A stretch of DNA of 64,000 nt from Actinoplanes lutulentus (GTDB lineage Bacteria > Actinomycetota > Actinomycetes > Mycobacteriales > Micromonosporaceae), in assembly GCF_003259845.1 (NCBI RefSeq), contig NZ_QLMJ01000002.1, positions 723,192 through 787,191 of the forward strand, written 5' to 3'. Both the position numbers and the translations under genes were made by a program. The notes under the pieces were generated by a model. That model saw nothing but the letters and a program-made list of their open reading frames with translations, did no database searches and was not told where the DNA came from. Shown one piece after another: positions 33,477 to 42,346 of this stretch. Position 1 is the first letter of the stretch; each line of letters opens with the position of its first letter.

Positions 33477-34520
33477 ATGATGTCGAACTCCCACCTTTCT
33501 TTGTCCCGTCGTGGCCTGCTGGCCGCCGGCGGCGCCGCCGGTATCGGCGCGCTGCTGAGCGCCTGTGGCAGCAACGAGGAGACCGGGTCGTCTCCCGCCG
33601 CCTCCGCTCCCGCCGCCGCTGCCGGCCCGTGGTCGTTCACCGACGACCAGCCCAAGGAGCTGAAGGCCGACAAGACCCCCAGCAAGATCGTCGCGTTCAC
33701 GGGTACCGCCGCCGCGCTGGTCGACCTGGGCCTCCAGGACAAGATCGTCGGCGTCTTCGGCGAGACCAAGAAGGCCGACGGCACCGCCGAGGACCAGGCC
33801 GGCGACCTGGACATCAACAAGGTCCAGATCATCGGCAACGCCTGGGGCGAGTTCTCCGTCGAGAAGTACGCGGCGCTCAGCCCCGAGCTGCTCGTCACCC
33901 ACATGTTCGACCCGGGCGCGTACTGGTACATCCCGGACGAGAGCAAGGACAAGATCCTCGGCCTCGCGCCGACCGCCACGATCACCGTCGGCCGGGTCCC
34001 GCTGACCAAGCCGATCGAGCGGTACGCCGAGCTCGCCGCCTCCCTCGGCGCCGACCTCAACGCCCCGAAGGTGACCGAGGCCAAGGCCCGCTTCGAGAAG
34101 GCCGCCGCGGACCTGTCCGCCGCCGCCAAGGCCAGCGGTGGCATCAAGGTGCTCGCCGGCTCCGGCGCGGCCGACATCTTCTACGTGTCGAACCCGAAGG
34201 TGTCCTCCGACCTCATGTACTTCAAGGAGCTCGGCGTCGACATCATCATCCCGGAGAAGACCGACGGTGGTGACTACTACGAGTCCCTGAGCTGGGAGAA
34301 CGCCGACAAGTACGCGGCCGACATCATCTTCCTGGACGCGCGTACCGGCACCCTGCAGCCGAACGACCTGGCGTCGAAGCCGGGCTGGTCCGCGCTGCCC
34401 GCCGTCAAGGCGAACCAGGTCTTCCCGTGGCAGGCCGTCCCGATCTACTCCTGGAACGGCGCCGCCCCGCTGCTCGAGGCGCTCACCGCCGCGATCAAGA
34501 AGTCCAAGAAGCTCGCCTGA
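33477..34520 (+). CDS. Iron-siderophore substrate-binding lipoprotein (FecB/FhuD type), Tat-exported
   Basis: 347 residues from the first of two adjacent ATGs (33477, 33480). The signal has a twin-arginine (SRRGLLAAGG, R11-R12) and a lipobox LLSAC (C30), so it is probably exported folded and lipidated. The class III binding fold shows ASKIVAFTGTAAALVDLGLQDKIVGVFG, YAALSPELLVTHMFD, a long backbone helix and LPAVKANQVFPW. A strong terminator follows, separating it from the second binding protein. The minus-strand permease set has no binding protein of its own, so this is its likely partner. Confidence 0.92.
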   Translation: MMSNSHLSLSRRGLLAAGGAAGIGALLSACGSNEETGSSPAASAPAAAAGPWSFTDDQPKELKADKTPSKIVAFTGTAAALVDLGLQDKIVGVFGETKKADGTAEDQAGDLDINKVQIIGNAWGEFSVEKYAALSPELLVTHMFDPGAYWYIPDESKDKILGLAPTATITVGRVPLTKPIERYAELAASLGADLNAPKVTEAKARFEKAAADLSAAAKASGGIKVLAGSGAADIFYVSNPKVSSDLMYFKELGVDIIIPEKTDGGDYYESLSWENADKYAADIIFLDARTGTLQPNDLASKPGWSALPAVKANQVFPWQAVPIYSWNGAAPLLEALTAAIKKSKKLA

Positions 34521-34528
34521 TTTCTCTG

Positions 34529-34572
34529 AATCCCCGTCGATGCCGGTGACAGCCGGCATCGGCGGGGATTTT
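34529..34572 (+). terminator. Rho-independent terminator between two binding-protein genes
   Basis: AATCCCCG-CGATGCCGG pairs with CCGGCATCG-CGGGGATT around a short TGACAG loop (17 paired bases, one T/G opposition), followed by TTTT. Its strength suggests that transcription from the iron box mostly stops after the first binding protein. Confidence 0.92.
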
Positions 34573-34601
34573 GCCGACCCCCCGATGGAAAGCGAAGTCC
34601 G

Positions 34602-35600
34602 ATGGTGAAAAGAGTTCTCACCTCTCTGATAGCCCTGACGCTCAGCGCCGGCGCGCTCGTCGCCTGCGCCTCCTCCGACGACGAGACCGTCACGCCGGAA
34701 GCCGGCTCGTCCGGGGCCGCCGCGGGGGCGTTCCCGGTCAGCATCACCCACAAGCTCGGCACCACCACCCTGGAGAAGGCCCCCGAGCGGGTCGTCGCGC
34801 TCTCCGACGCGGACCTCGACGCCCTGCTGCTGCTCGGCGTGCAGCCGGTCGGCGTGTACCAGTCGGTCGCCGAGGGCGGCGTCAGCCCGTGGGCCAAGCC
34901 GATGATCACCGGCAGCCCGAAGCAGCTGGTCCAGGGCGAGAACGGCGTCGACCCGGAAGAGATCGCCGCGCTCAACCCCGACCTGGTGCTGGCCGGCGGC
35001 GACTACTACATCGACAACGAGTACAAGGCGCTCTCGCCGCTCGTGCCGACCACCGCGTACGAGACCGGGCCGTTCGAGGACCCGTGGCAGACCACGCTGC
35101 GTCAGGTCGCCAAGCTGCTCGGCAAGTCCGAGCAGGGCGAGCAGATCATCGCGCAGGTGCAGGCCAAGTCGGACGCGGTGAAGACCCAGTACCCGCAGCT
35201 GGCCGGCAAGACCTTCACCATCTCCCAGGTGTACGAGGCCGGCACCATCGGCGTGCTGCGCTCCGACAAGGACGTCACCGTGAAGGCCTTCGCCGACCTC
35301 GGCATGAAGCTGGCCCCCGCGGTCGCCGCCCTGCCCGGTGAGGACTTCGCGGTCACCCTGAGCCTCGAGAAGATCGCTACGATCGACGCCGACGTGGTGC
35401 TGGTCTACTGCACCGAGCCGCAGCTCAAGACAGCGCTGGAGTCGAACACCCTGTTCAAGAACCTGAACGCGGTCAAGGGCGGCAAGTACGTGGCCGTCGG
35501 CACCGACGCGTTCATGGCGCTGCGCAACCCGAGCCCGCTCTCGGTGCCGTTCTTCATCGACAACACGGTTCCGGACGTCGCGAAGGCGGCCGGGGCCTGA
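34602..35600 (+). CDS. Iron-siderophore substrate-binding lipoprotein (second)
   Basis: 332 residues with a Sec lipoprotein signal (MVKRVLTSLIALTLSAGALVAC, C22), unlike the Tat signal of its neighbour. Fold markers: APERVVALSDADLDALLLLGVQPVGVY, IAALNPDLVLAGGDYY and NAVKGGKYVAVGTDAFMALRNPSPLS. It differs clearly from the protein encoded just upstream, so the two probably bind different chelates. It begins the plus-strand set with two permeases and an ATPase (TGATG junction with the next gene). No second iron box is visible in the 29 nt after the terminator. Confidence 0.92.
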   Translation: MVKRVLTSLIALTLSAGALVACASSDDETVTPEAGSSGAAAGAFPVSITHKLGTTTLEKAPERVVALSDADLDALLLLGVQPVGVYQSVAEGGVSPWAKPMITGSPKQLVQGENGVDPEEIAALNPDLVLAGGDYYIDNEYKALSPLVPTTAYETGPFEDPWQTTLRQVAKLLGKSEQGEQIIAQVQAKSDAVKTQYPQLAGKTFTISQVYEAGTIGVLRSDKDVTVKAFADLGMKLAPAVAALPGEDFAVTLSLEKIATIDADVVLVYCTEPQLKTALESNTLFKNLNAVKGGKYVAVGTDAFMALRNPSPLSVPFFIDNTVPDVAKAAGA

Positions 35601-36625
35601 TGACGGCAGCCGGGACACTCACCCGCACCGGGCGAGGGTCCCGGCTCGTCGGGCTGGGCGCGTTGCTGCTGCTCGCGGCGGTCGCGGTGCTGCTCAGCCT
35701 CGGTCTCGGCGCGCAGGCCCTGCATCCGGCCGAGGTGTGGCAGGCCCTTGTTCACCCGGACGGCTCCGACGCCACCGCGGTGGTACGGGAGCTGCGCGGT
35801 CCGCGTACCGTCCTCGGGGTTTTGGTGGGGTTGGCTCTTGGCGCCGCAGGCGCATTGATGCAGGGGCACACGCGCAACCCGATCGCCGACCCCGGGTTGC
35901 TCGGGGTTTCCGCGGGAGCGAGCCTCGCGGTGGTGCTCGCCATCTCGATTTTCAAGATCAACGACTTCCATGGGTACGTGTGGTTCGCGTTCGCCGGCGC
36001 GCTCGTCGCGAGCGTCCTGGTCTTCTCGCTCGGCGCGGCCGGCGCCGGCGGGCCGACACCGGTCACGCTCGCGCTGGCCGGGATGGCGCTCAGCGCGCTG
36101 TTCGCGTCGTTCACCTCGTCGATTCTGATCAACGACCCGGACACGCTGTCGGTGTTCCGGTTCTGGGTGGTCGGCTCGCTGGCCGGCCGCGATTACGCGA
36201 CCGCCTGGGCGGTGCTGCCGTTCATCGTGGCCGGGCTGATCGTCGCGGCGATCAACGCGCCGGCGCTGAACGCGCTCGGCCTCGGCGAGGACGTGGCCCG
36301 CGCGCTCGGGCAGAACATCGTGGTCGCCCGGACCCTCGGCGTGACCGCCATCGTGCTGCTGGCCGGCGCCGCCACCGCCGCGGTCGGCCCGCTCGCGTTC
36401 GCCGGGCTGATCGTGCCGCACATCGCGCGGGTCCTGACCGGTCCTGATCACCGATGGCTCGTTCCGTTCGCCGCGCTGCTCGGTGTCAGCCTGGTGCTGA
36501 TCGCGGACGTGGCCGGGCGGCTGATCGCGAGCCCGGCCGAGTTGCAGACCGGGATCGTGCTGGCGTTCGTCGGCGCGCCCTTCTTCATCTGGCTGGTCCG
36601 CCGGATCCGGATGGTGAGGCTGTGA
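35600..36625 (+). CDS. FecCD-family siderophore permease
   Basis: 341 residues, about nine membrane helices. Signatures: LRGPRTVLGVLVGLALGAAGALMQGHTRNPIADPGLLGVSAGAS and TAAVGPLAFAGLIVPHIARVLTGPDHRW. The ATG shares one base with the stop of the binding-protein gene. Its stop overlaps the next GTG by 4 nt. Confidence 0.94.
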   Translation: MTAAGTLTRTGRGSRLVGLGALLLLAAVAVLLSLGLGAQALHPAEVWQALVHPDGSDATAVVRELRGPRTVLGVLVGLALGAAGALMQGHTRNPIADPGLLGVSAGASLAVVLAISIFKINDFHGYVWFAFAGALVASVLVFSLGAAGAGGPTPVTLALAGMALSALFASFTSSILINDPDTLSVFRFWVVGSLAGRDYATAWAVLPFIVAGLIVAAINAPALNALGLGEDVARALGQNIVVARTLGVTAIVLLAGAATAAVGPLAFAGLIVPHIARVLTGPDHRWLVPFAALLGVSLVLIADVAGRLIASPAELQTGIVLAFVGAPFFIWLVRRIRMVRL

Positions 36626-37668
36626 GCTCTCCCTTGCTGGTGCTTCCCGGGCGGCGGGTTCTCCGGGCCGGGCCGGTCTCCGCCGCCATTCCGCTGCGGA
36701 CCGTCGCGGTCACCCTGCTCGCGCTCGCTGCCACCGTCGCGGCCGGAGTCGTGGCCGTCGGGCACGGCGACTTCCCGATCAGCCCGGAGACCGTCTGGCA
36801 GGTCGTCACCGGCGGCGGCACCCGCATCGAGCGGCACATCCTGCTCAACCTGCGGCTGCCCCGGGTGCTCTGCGGCCTGCTCGCCGGCGCGGCCCTCGCG
36901 GTCGCCGGAGCACTCACCCAGACCTTCGCCCGCAACCCCCTGGCCAGCCCGGACGTGCTCGGCGTGACCTACGGCGCGTCGGTCGGCGCGGTCGCCGCCA
37001 TCGTCCTCGGCGTGGGGCTCATCCCGATCGCCGCGCTGGCCGGCGCGCTGCTCAGCGCCGCCGCCATCTATCTGCTCGCCTGGCGGCAGGGCATCGACGG
37101 CTATCGGCTCGTGCTGATCGGGCTCGGCGCCGGGCAGCTGCTTGCCGGCATCACCTCGTGGCTGCTGCTGCGCGCCGACGTGGCCGACGTGTCCCGGGCC
37201 AGCATCTGGCTCAGCGGATCCCTCGCCGGGCGGGACTGGTCACACGTACGCCCTCTCGCGGTCGCCCTGGTCGTGCTCCTGCCCGCCGCCGTCGCCGTCT
37301 CGATCGCGCTGCGCGTGCTCCAGTTCGGCGACGACACCGCCCGCGGGCTCGGTCTGCGCCTCCAAGGCGCACAGTTGGCCGTCGTCGTGGTCGCGGCCGC
37401 CCTTGCTGCCGCAGCGGTCGCCGCCGCCGGGCCGATCGAGTTCGTCGCGTTCGTGGTACCGCAGATCGCCCTGCGACTCTGCGGCGGCAGCCGGCCACCG
37501 CTGGTCGCGTCCGCGGTGCTCGGGGCGTTCCTCGTGGTCGGCTGTGACCTGCTCGCCCGGATCGTCGTCGCGCCCGAGGAGCTGCCGGTCGGCCTGCTCA
37601 CGGCGATGGTCGGCACTCCTTATCTGCTGTGGTTGTTGTTGCGACGCTCCCGAAGGATCAGCGGATGA
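36622..37668 (+). CDS. FecCD-family siderophore permease
   Basis: 348 residues from a GTG overlapping the upstream stop. Signatures: LRLPRVLCGLLAGAALAVAGALTQTFARNPLASPDVLGVTYGAS and AAAGPIEFVAFVVPQIALRLCGG. The open frame extends further upstream inside the preceding gene, but the coupling junction fixes this start. It pairs with the permease encoded immediately upstream. Confidence 0.93.
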   Translation: MSSPLLVLPGRRVLRAGPVSAAIPLRTVAVTLLALAATVAAGVVAVGHGDFPISPETVWQVVTGGGTRIERHILLNLRLPRVLCGLLAGAALAVAGALTQTFARNPLASPDVLGVTYGASVGAVAAIVLGVGLIPIAALAGALLSAAAIYLLAWRQGIDGYRLVLIGLGAGQLLAGITSWLLLRADVADVSRASIWLSGSLAGRDWSHVRPLAVALVVLLPAAVAVSIALRVLQFGDDTARGLGLRLQGAQLAVVVVAAALAAAAVAAAGPIEFVAFVVPQIALRLCGGSRPPLVASAVLGAFLVVGCDLLARIVVAPEELPVGLLTAMVGTPYLLWLLLRRSRRISG

Positions 37669-38453
37669 ACGACCGGTTGCGCGGATCGGATCTGACCCTT
37701 TCCTATGGCGACGTCGAAGTCACGAAAAATCTGGATATATCCGTGACGGACGGGCGGATCACCGCGATCATCGGGCCGAACGGCTGCGGCAAGTCCACCG
37801 TGCTCCGCGCCCTCGGCCGGCTGCTGCGTCCCGGCGGGGGAGAGGTGCTGCTCGACGGGGTACGGATCGACAAGATGCCCACCCGCGACGTCGCACGGAT
37901 TCTCGGTGTCCTCCCGCAGTCGCCGAGCGCCCCGGACGGCCTCACCGTCGCCGACCTGGTGATGCGCGGACGGCACCCGCACCAGACCTGGTTCCGCCAG
38001 TGGTCCAGCGACGACGAGGAACTGGTCGCCGACGCGCTGAGCTGGACCGGCATGCTGGAATTCGCCTCCCGCCCGGTCGACGCCCTCTCCGGCGGCCAGC
38101 GGCAGCGCGCCTGGATCAGCATGGCCCTCGCCCAGGGCACCGACCTGCTGCTGCTCGACGAACCGACCACGTTCCTCGACCTGGCCCACCAGATCGACGT
38201 GCTCGACCTGATCCGCCGTCTGCACCGGGAGAAACAGCGGACCGTCGTGATGGTCCTGCACGACCTCTCGCTCGCGGCCCGCTACGCCGACGTGCTGGTC
38301 GCCATGAAGGACGGCCGCATCGTCGCGACCGGCACGCCGGAGGAGGTGCTCACGCCGGAGCTGCTCGACGAGGTATTCGACCTCAAGGCGATGGTCGTCC
38401 CGGACCCGGCGACGGGAACACCCTTGGTCATCCCCGTACCCAGAGAGACGTAA
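37665..38453 (+). CDS. Siderophore/iron ABC importer ATP-binding protein (FecE-like, second)
   Basis: 262 residues from an ATG overlapping the permease stop (ATGA). Walker A GPNGCGKST, Q-loop LPQSPSAPDG, signature LSGGQRQRAWISMAL, Walker B LLLLDEPTTFLD and switch HDLSLAARY are all intact. It is similar in layout to the ATPase at 30436, as expected for duplicated uptake systems. It ends the plus-strand iron set; a repeat-rich gap follows. Confidence 0.93.
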   Translation: MNDRLRGSDLTLSYGDVEVTKNLDISVTDGRITAIIGPNGCGKSTVLRALGRLLRPGGGEVLLDGVRIDKMPTRDVARILGVLPQSPSAPDGLTVADLVMRGRHPHQTWFRQWSSDDEELVADALSWTGMLEFASRPVDALSGGQRQRAWISMALAQGTDLLLLDEPTTFLDLAHQIDVLDLIRRLHREKQRTVVMVLHDLSLAARYADVLVAMKDGRIVATGTPEEVLTPELLDEVFDLKAMVVPDPATGTPLVIPVPRET

Positions 38454-38855
38454 CCAGCCACGCCGCGCTGCCCGCCGCTGCTCGCTGCTCGCCGCGCTGC
38501 CCGGCGCTGCTCGCCGCGCCAGGTCGTCGCGGAGGGCGGACCACCCGAAATCGACACGCCACGGACGGCCGTCCCGGAAACTCGTGCGTTTGCGGTCGAC
38601 CGGACGCCCAAACCGCACAAGATCTGTCCGAACGGCACCTCGCAACGAGCAGTCGGCGTGACCAGCGGTTGCCCGTCTTCCGGGACGGGGTCGCACGGAA
38701 GAGCCGCCCAGCGGGGATGCGCGCACACCGAAGAACCGCCCAACGCTGACGAGCGGCCACGCAACCCGTCTCTGGCCTCCCGGCCCGGCTATAGCGTTGC
38801 TGAACGCACACGGAACGGCTTGAGCCGATCTTGCCGCTGAAGCGGGCGTCGGCCT
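38454..38855. other. 402-nt gap with degraded repeats
   Basis: The gap lies between convergent gene ends. It contains a CGCTGCTCGC-type low-complexity run (about 38463-38519), a half copy of the 61-bp repeat (CGAAATCGACACG near 38547), copy 3 of the 47-bp hairpin and further GC-rich sequence resembling the flank of copy 1. No credible gene is seen. Confidence 0.65.
38581..38624. repeat. Dispersed 47-bp hairpin, copy 3
   Basis: GTGCGTTTG on the left and CAAACCGCACAAGATC on the right pair with one bulge. The ending CAAGATC and the GCGG-rich loop match copies 1 and 2. Compensating changes (GTGAG/CTCAC to GTGCG/CGCAC) keep the stem paired. Confidence 0.72.
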
Positions 38856-39203
38856 CTAGGGACGGTCTTTCTTGGGCAACGCCGCCACCACCGTCTCGTA
38901 GGACGCGTCGACGGCCTCGAGGATCTCGTCGTCTCCGATCGCGCCGCCGAAGCGCAGAGTGTTCCACCCGTGCCGCCCGATATACGCGCTCGCCGCCGCG
39001 TCGTCGGGGTAACGCGAAATCCACTCATCAGCCGCGTCCCGGCCCTTGCCGCACTTCACTCCGACGGTGTGACCGGCCTGCACATCACCCAGAAACGCGA
39101 AAATCCTGCTGCCCACCTTGACGACTACGTCACCTTCCCAGGGCTCGTCCTGCCAGGCTCCGGGCTTCGCGAGGCAGTGTCTCAACAGGTCAGAAGCGTT
39201 CAT
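38856..39203 (-). CDS. MmcQ/YjbR-family protein
   Basis: 115 residues. The family pattern is visible: LAKPGAWQDEPWEGDVVVKVGSRIFAFL, a Lys/Cys/Gly stretch (VGVKCGKG), WISRYPDDAAASAYIGRHGWNTLRF and a C-terminal helix with SYETVVAALPK. These small proteins have a CyaY-like DNA-binding-type fold, but cellular roles are not established. It is a single gene, divergent from the sulfotransferase across an 85-nt AT-rich gap. Confidence 0.9.
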   Translation of the reverse strand: MNASDLLRHCLAKPGAWQDEPWEGDVVVKVGSRIFAFLGDVQAGHTVGVKCGKGRDAADEWISRYPDDAAASAYIGRHGWNTLRFGGAIGDDEILEAVDASYETVVAALPKKDRP

Positions 39204-39288
39204 GAGGCCGGTTTACCACATCCCACCGACTCCATATAGATACGACTTTCTTTGCAAAAGGGACAAAAACTATTTTACGGTCTAAGTC
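39204..39288. promoter_or_regulatory. AT-rich divergent promoter region
   Basis: The segment from about 39225 to 39285 has TATATAGATACG and TTTGCAAAAGGGACAAAAACTA, among the most AT-rich DNA in the window. No known operator is recognised; it probably holds back-to-back promoters for the YjbR-family and sulfotransferase genes. Confidence 0.4.
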
Positions 39289-40284
39289 ATGTCCAGTGAC
39301 CGCCCGATCTTCGTCGTCGGATGTCCCCGCTCCGGCACGACGATGCTTCAGCTGATGCTGCACGCCCACCCGCGGATCGCGCTGCCGCCGGAGAACCGGT
39401 TCCTGCTGCCGGCCTACGAGCGCCGCCACGAGTACGGCGACCTCAGCAGCCCCGCACAGAGGCGGGCGCTGGCGGAGTGGATCGTCGCGTCTCCGCACTT
39501 CGACGACCTCGGTCTCGAAGGACCAGCGGTGGTCGAGGCCGTCGTCGCGGCGCCGGCCACGCTCGGCTCGGCCTTCGGGACGATCTTCAAGCTGTACGCG
39601 CAACGCTTCGGCAAGCCTCGTTGGGGTGACAAGCGGCCGTCCTACCTGCGGAACCTGCCGATCATCCTCCGGTTGTTCCCGGACGCGCAGATCATCAACA
39701 TCCTGCGTGACGGCCGGGACTGCGTCGCCTCCCTCAAGGAGACGCCGTGGCGCCCGACCGACTTCGGCAAGCTCGTCGACACGTACGCCCGTTCCGCCGA
39801 CGCCTCGATGCGGGCCGCCCGGCTCTATCCGGCCGACGTCTACCACCAGGTGCGGTACGAGGATCTGGTCTCCGACCCGGCGCCGCACCTGCAGTCGATC
39901 TGCGCCTTCCTCGGCGAGGAGTACGACCCGGCGATGGCCCGCCCGTCCAAGCTGGCCCCGGTGGCCGTGCCGGAGTACAAGACGTGGCACTCGCTGACCC
40001 ACTCCGAGGTGACCACGGCCCGGGTGGCGAGCTGGCAGACGCGACTCACGGCCGAGGAGATCGAGCTGTGCGAGGCGGTGTTCGGCGACCGGCTGACCCG
40101 ACTGGGTTATCAGGTGTCGGCGGCGGCGCACCGGAGCAGCCGGGCGCGGGCCACGCGCACGTGGCTGGCGGTGCGGGATCGGCTGGGACCGGCCCGCCTG
40201 CGAGCCGACGACGTCCGGGGCAGCCTGCGCAGCCGCCGCCGCGGCCCAGCCCTGCCGGCCCGCCTGGAGTCCGCCGACCACTGA
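39289..40284 (+). CDS. Sulfotransferase (PAPS-dependent family)
   Basis: 331 residues. The 5'-phosphosulfate loop is VGCPRSGTTMLQLML (11-20 core). The 3'-phosphate motif is IINILRDGRDCVASL near 135-149 with R140. A central YHQVRYEDLVSDPAPHLQSICAFLG is typical of the Sulfotransfer_1/3 families. It would move sulfate from PAPS to a hydroxyl or amine on a small molecule or glycan. No biosynthetic partner is adjacent, so the acceptor is unknown. The C-terminal 50 residues are Arg/Ala-rich and probably disordered. Confidence 0.9.
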   Translation: MSSDRPIFVVGCPRSGTTMLQLMLHAHPRIALPPENRFLLPAYERRHEYGDLSSPAQRRALAEWIVASPHFDDLGLEGPAVVEAVVAAPATLGSAFGTIFKLYAQRFGKPRWGDKRPSYLRNLPIILRLFPDAQIINILRDGRDCVASLKETPWRPTDFGKLVDTYARSADASMRAARLYPADVYHQVRYEDLVSDPAPHLQSICAFLGEEYDPAMARPSKLAPVAVPEYKTWHSLTHSEVTTARVASWQTRLTAEEIELCEAVFGDRLTRLGYQVSAAAHRSSRARATRTWLAVRDRLGPARLRADDVRGSLRSRRRGPALPARLESADH

Positions 40285-40292
40285 CCCACCGA

Positions 40293-40351
40293 GCCGGCTT
40301 GACGTCACGGTCGCCGTGCGCGACAGCCGGCAGCCCTGACGTTAAGCCGGC
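40293..40351. terminator. Long inverted repeat between convergent genes, probable bidirectional terminator
   Basis: GCCGGCTTGACGTCA (40293-40307) and TGACGTTAAGCCGGC (40337-40351) match at 14 of 15 positions, with a smaller TCGC/GCGA stem inside. It lies between the ends of the sulfotransferase and the ArsR-like gene. There is no T tract, so termination is inferred from position. Confidence 0.6.
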
Positions 40352-40378
40352 CAGCCCGCCGAGCCCGCCGAGCCCGGT

Positions 40379-40663
40379 CTAGCGCGGAACCGGCGCCCAC
40401 GCGCTCCGGAAGCGGTCCAGCCAGGCGTCGATCTCGCGCAGCGCGGTGTCGTCGACCGCGTAGAGGCGGCGGGCGCCGTCCGGGCGTACGGTGGCGAAGC
40501 CGTTGTCGCGCAGCACCCGCAGGTGCTGGGACACGGCCGGCTGGCTGATGCCGAACTCCGCCCGGATCGCGGCGGTCACGGCACCGGAGGTCTGCTCACC
40601 GGCGGCGAGCAGCTCGAGGATCCGGCGCCGGACCGGATCCCCGAGTACGTCGAACCCATGCAC
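40379..40663 (-). CDS. ArsR-type winged-helix regulator
   Basis: 94 residues from the GTG at 40663, which has GAGG 7 nt upstream. The longer start at 40690 lies inside the hairpin that ends the cellulase transcript and is disfavoured. The helix-turn-helix is FDVLGDPVRRRILELLAAGEQTSGAVTAAI with recognition helix GISQPAVSQHLRVLRDNGFATV, followed by wing GARRLYAVD. No metal-binding cysteines are seen, so it is not a classic metal sensor. Members of this branch often regulate an adjacent SRPBCC gene, but none is present. Confidence 0.88.
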   Translation of the reverse strand: MHGFDVLGDPVRRRILELLAAGEQTSGAVTAAIRAEFGISQPAVSQHLRVLRDNGFATVRPDGARRLYAVDDTALREIDAWLDRFRSAWAPVPR

Positions 40664-40684
40664 GAATGAACCTCGGATAAGACC

Positions 40685-40712
40685 GGGCACCGGCCCCTTA
40701 CAACCGGTGCCC
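40685..40712 (-). terminator. Hairpin after the cellulase gene
   Basis: GGGCACCGG (40685-40693) and CCGGTGCCC (40704-40712) form a perfect 9-bp stem 11 nt past the cellulase stop in the minus direction. Only a weak T stretch follows. Confidence 0.65.
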
Positions 40713-40723
40713 GGAGCAGTGGA

Positions 40724-42226
40724 TCAGGCGCGGATCCGGTTCCGGATCAGTGCGCCCGACTCGGTCAGCGACCCGGTTCCGGAGAACGAGCCGGCGTTGC
40801 ATGTGCCCGGCTTGAGCGCGGCACTGCCCTCGCTCGCGTCGGAGAACGTCCAGTTCGCATAGGAGATCTTCAGCCGGTCGAGCAGGTCGAGCCAGGTGTT
40901 CGTGCTGGCCGTGTCGACCGCGCCGCCGCCTGTGTAGTCGACCGAACCGAACTCGGTGACGAACAGCGGGATCGAGGCGGCCGCCTTCTCCACCTCGGCG
41001 CGGTAGTTGTCCTTGTGCGACGCCGCGTAGAAGTGGAACGCGTACATGATGTTCGCCGCGTTCACCGGGTTGCTGACGATCTCGGACGAGGTCGAGCCCT
41101 CGGAGACGCCCAGCGAGGACCAGCCGCGGCTGCCGACGATCACGACGGCGTCCGGGTCGTTCGTGCGGATCACCGGGATGACCTGCTCGGCGTAGCTCTT
41201 GATCTGCGCCCAGCTCACGCCGTTCGGCTCGTTCGCGATCTCGTAGATCACGTTGTTCTTCGACGCGTGTTTGGCGGAGACCTCCCGGAAGAAGGTCTTG
41301 GCACGCTCCAGGTTGTAGTTCGGGTCACCCGGCGTGAGCGTGTGGAAGTCGATCAGCGCGTAGAGTCCGCGGGCCGTGGCCTTCTCGACGAGGTTGTTGA
41401 CCTGCGAGGTGAACCCGCTCGGGTTGGTCTCGTAGCCGCCCTCCTGGACGTACATCGAGATCCGGAACAGGTCCGCGTTCCACTCGTTCGCCAGGACGTC
41501 CAGCGAGGAATCGGTGTAGCAGCTGGGGAACCACTGCAGGCCGTGCGTGCTCATGCCCTTCAGCTGGACCGCCGCGCCCTGCGCGTTGCAGAGCTTGGTC
41601 CCGCAGACCTTCAGCTGCCCGTTGATCGCCACCGGAGTGGTCCCGGCCGGCGGCTGCGTCACGCTGGGGGTCACGCTGGGCGACGCACTCGGCGAAGAGG
41701 TGCGCGATGCGCTCGGTGAAGAGCTGGGCGACGCGGTCGCGCTCGGCGAAGAGCTGCGCGACGCGCTGGGTGACGAGCTGGGCGAGGCGGTCGCGCTGGG
41801 CGATCCGGTCGCGCTCGGAGACGTGGGTACGCCCAACCCGGTGCAAGCCTTCCCGTTCACGAGACAGCTCGTCGGCCGGCCGGTCCCGTTCACGATGAAC
41901 CCGAAGCTGGTCGCCGCTCCACCCGCGATCGTCGCGTTCCAACCGGCCGGGGTGAACGTGTACGTGTTCCCGGCCACGCTCATCGATGAGCTCCAGGCCT
42001 GGCCGACCGTCGTCCCGGACGGTAGCGTCAGCTCCACCTTCCAGGTGTTGATCGCTGACGACGACTCGTTGCTGACCGTCACCTGGCCCTGGTAACCGCT
42101 GTTCCAGGAGTTCGTGACGGTGAACGTCGCGGTCTCCGCGCCGGCCGGCAACGCGAAGAACGCGGTTGCCGACGCGACGGCCACGGCGGCTGCCGTGGCC
42201 AGGAGGACTTTGGCTCTGCGTTTCAC
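40724..42226 (-). CDS. Secreted GH5 cellulase (endo-beta-1,4-glucanase) with N-terminal CBM2
   Basis: 500 residues: Sec signal (1-30, cleavage after LPAGA), a CBM2-type domain (31-130) with conserved Trp and a Cys near 121, then a Ser/Pro/Ala linker of imperfect repeats (about 135-195). The GH5 catalytic domain follows (about 200-500), with acid/base E333 in YEIANEPNG and nucleophile E425 in FVTEFGSVD. HFYAASHKDNYR carries the conserved His. It should cut internal bonds of cellulose. A CebR-type operator is 36 nt upstream, so cellobiose probably induces it. Confidence 0.95.
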   Translation of the reverse strand: MKRRAKVLLATAAAVAVASATAFFALPAGAETATFTVTNSWNSGYQGQVTVSNESSSAINTWKVELTLPSGTTVGQAWSSSMSVAGNTYTFTPAGWNATIAGGAATSFGFIVNGTGRPTSCLVNGKACTGLGVPTSPSATGSPSATASPSSSPSASRSSSPSATASPSSSPSASRTSSPSASPSVTPSVTQPPAGTTPVAINGQLKVCGTKLCNAQGAAVQLKGMSTHGLQWFPSCYTDSSLDVLANEWNADLFRISMYVQEGGYETNPSGFTSQVNNLVEKATARGLYALIDFHTLTPGDPNYNLERAKTFFREVSAKHASKNNVIYEIANEPNGVSWAQIKSYAEQVIPVIRTNDPDAVVIVGSRGWSSLGVSEGSTSSEIVSNPVNAANIMYAFHFYAASHKDNYRAEVEKAAASIPLFVTEFGSVDYTGGGAVDTASTNTWLDLLDRLKISYANWTFSDASEGSAALKPGTCNAGSFSGTGSLTESGALIRNRIRA

Positions 42227-42261
42227 TGCTACACCTCGGGGGATGGTGTGGGAGAGGGGAC

Positions 42262-42275
42262 TGGGAGCGCTCCCA
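42262..42275. promoter_or_regulatory. CebR-type operator
   Basis: TGGGAGCGCTCCCA is a perfect 14-bp palindrome identical to the CebR (LacI-family cellulose-utilisation repressor) site known from Streptomyces. It lies 36 nt before the cellulase start, where a bound repressor would block transcription. Confidence 0.95.
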
Positions 42276-42316
42276 AGGGTCCCGACTGTAACCCGAGCAT
42301 CGAGGTGTGTAAAACC

Positions 42317-42346
42317 GGGCCGGCCACTGTGAACAGCGGCCGGCCC
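42317..42346 (-). terminator. Terminator of the PotABCD-type operon
   Basis: In the minus direction GGGCCGGCC and GGCCGGCCC form a perfect 9-bp stem around a 12-nt loop, followed by CGGTTTTA. It lies 8 nt past the end of the ATPase gene and upstream of the CebR box, insulating the cellulase promoter. Confidence 0.85.
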
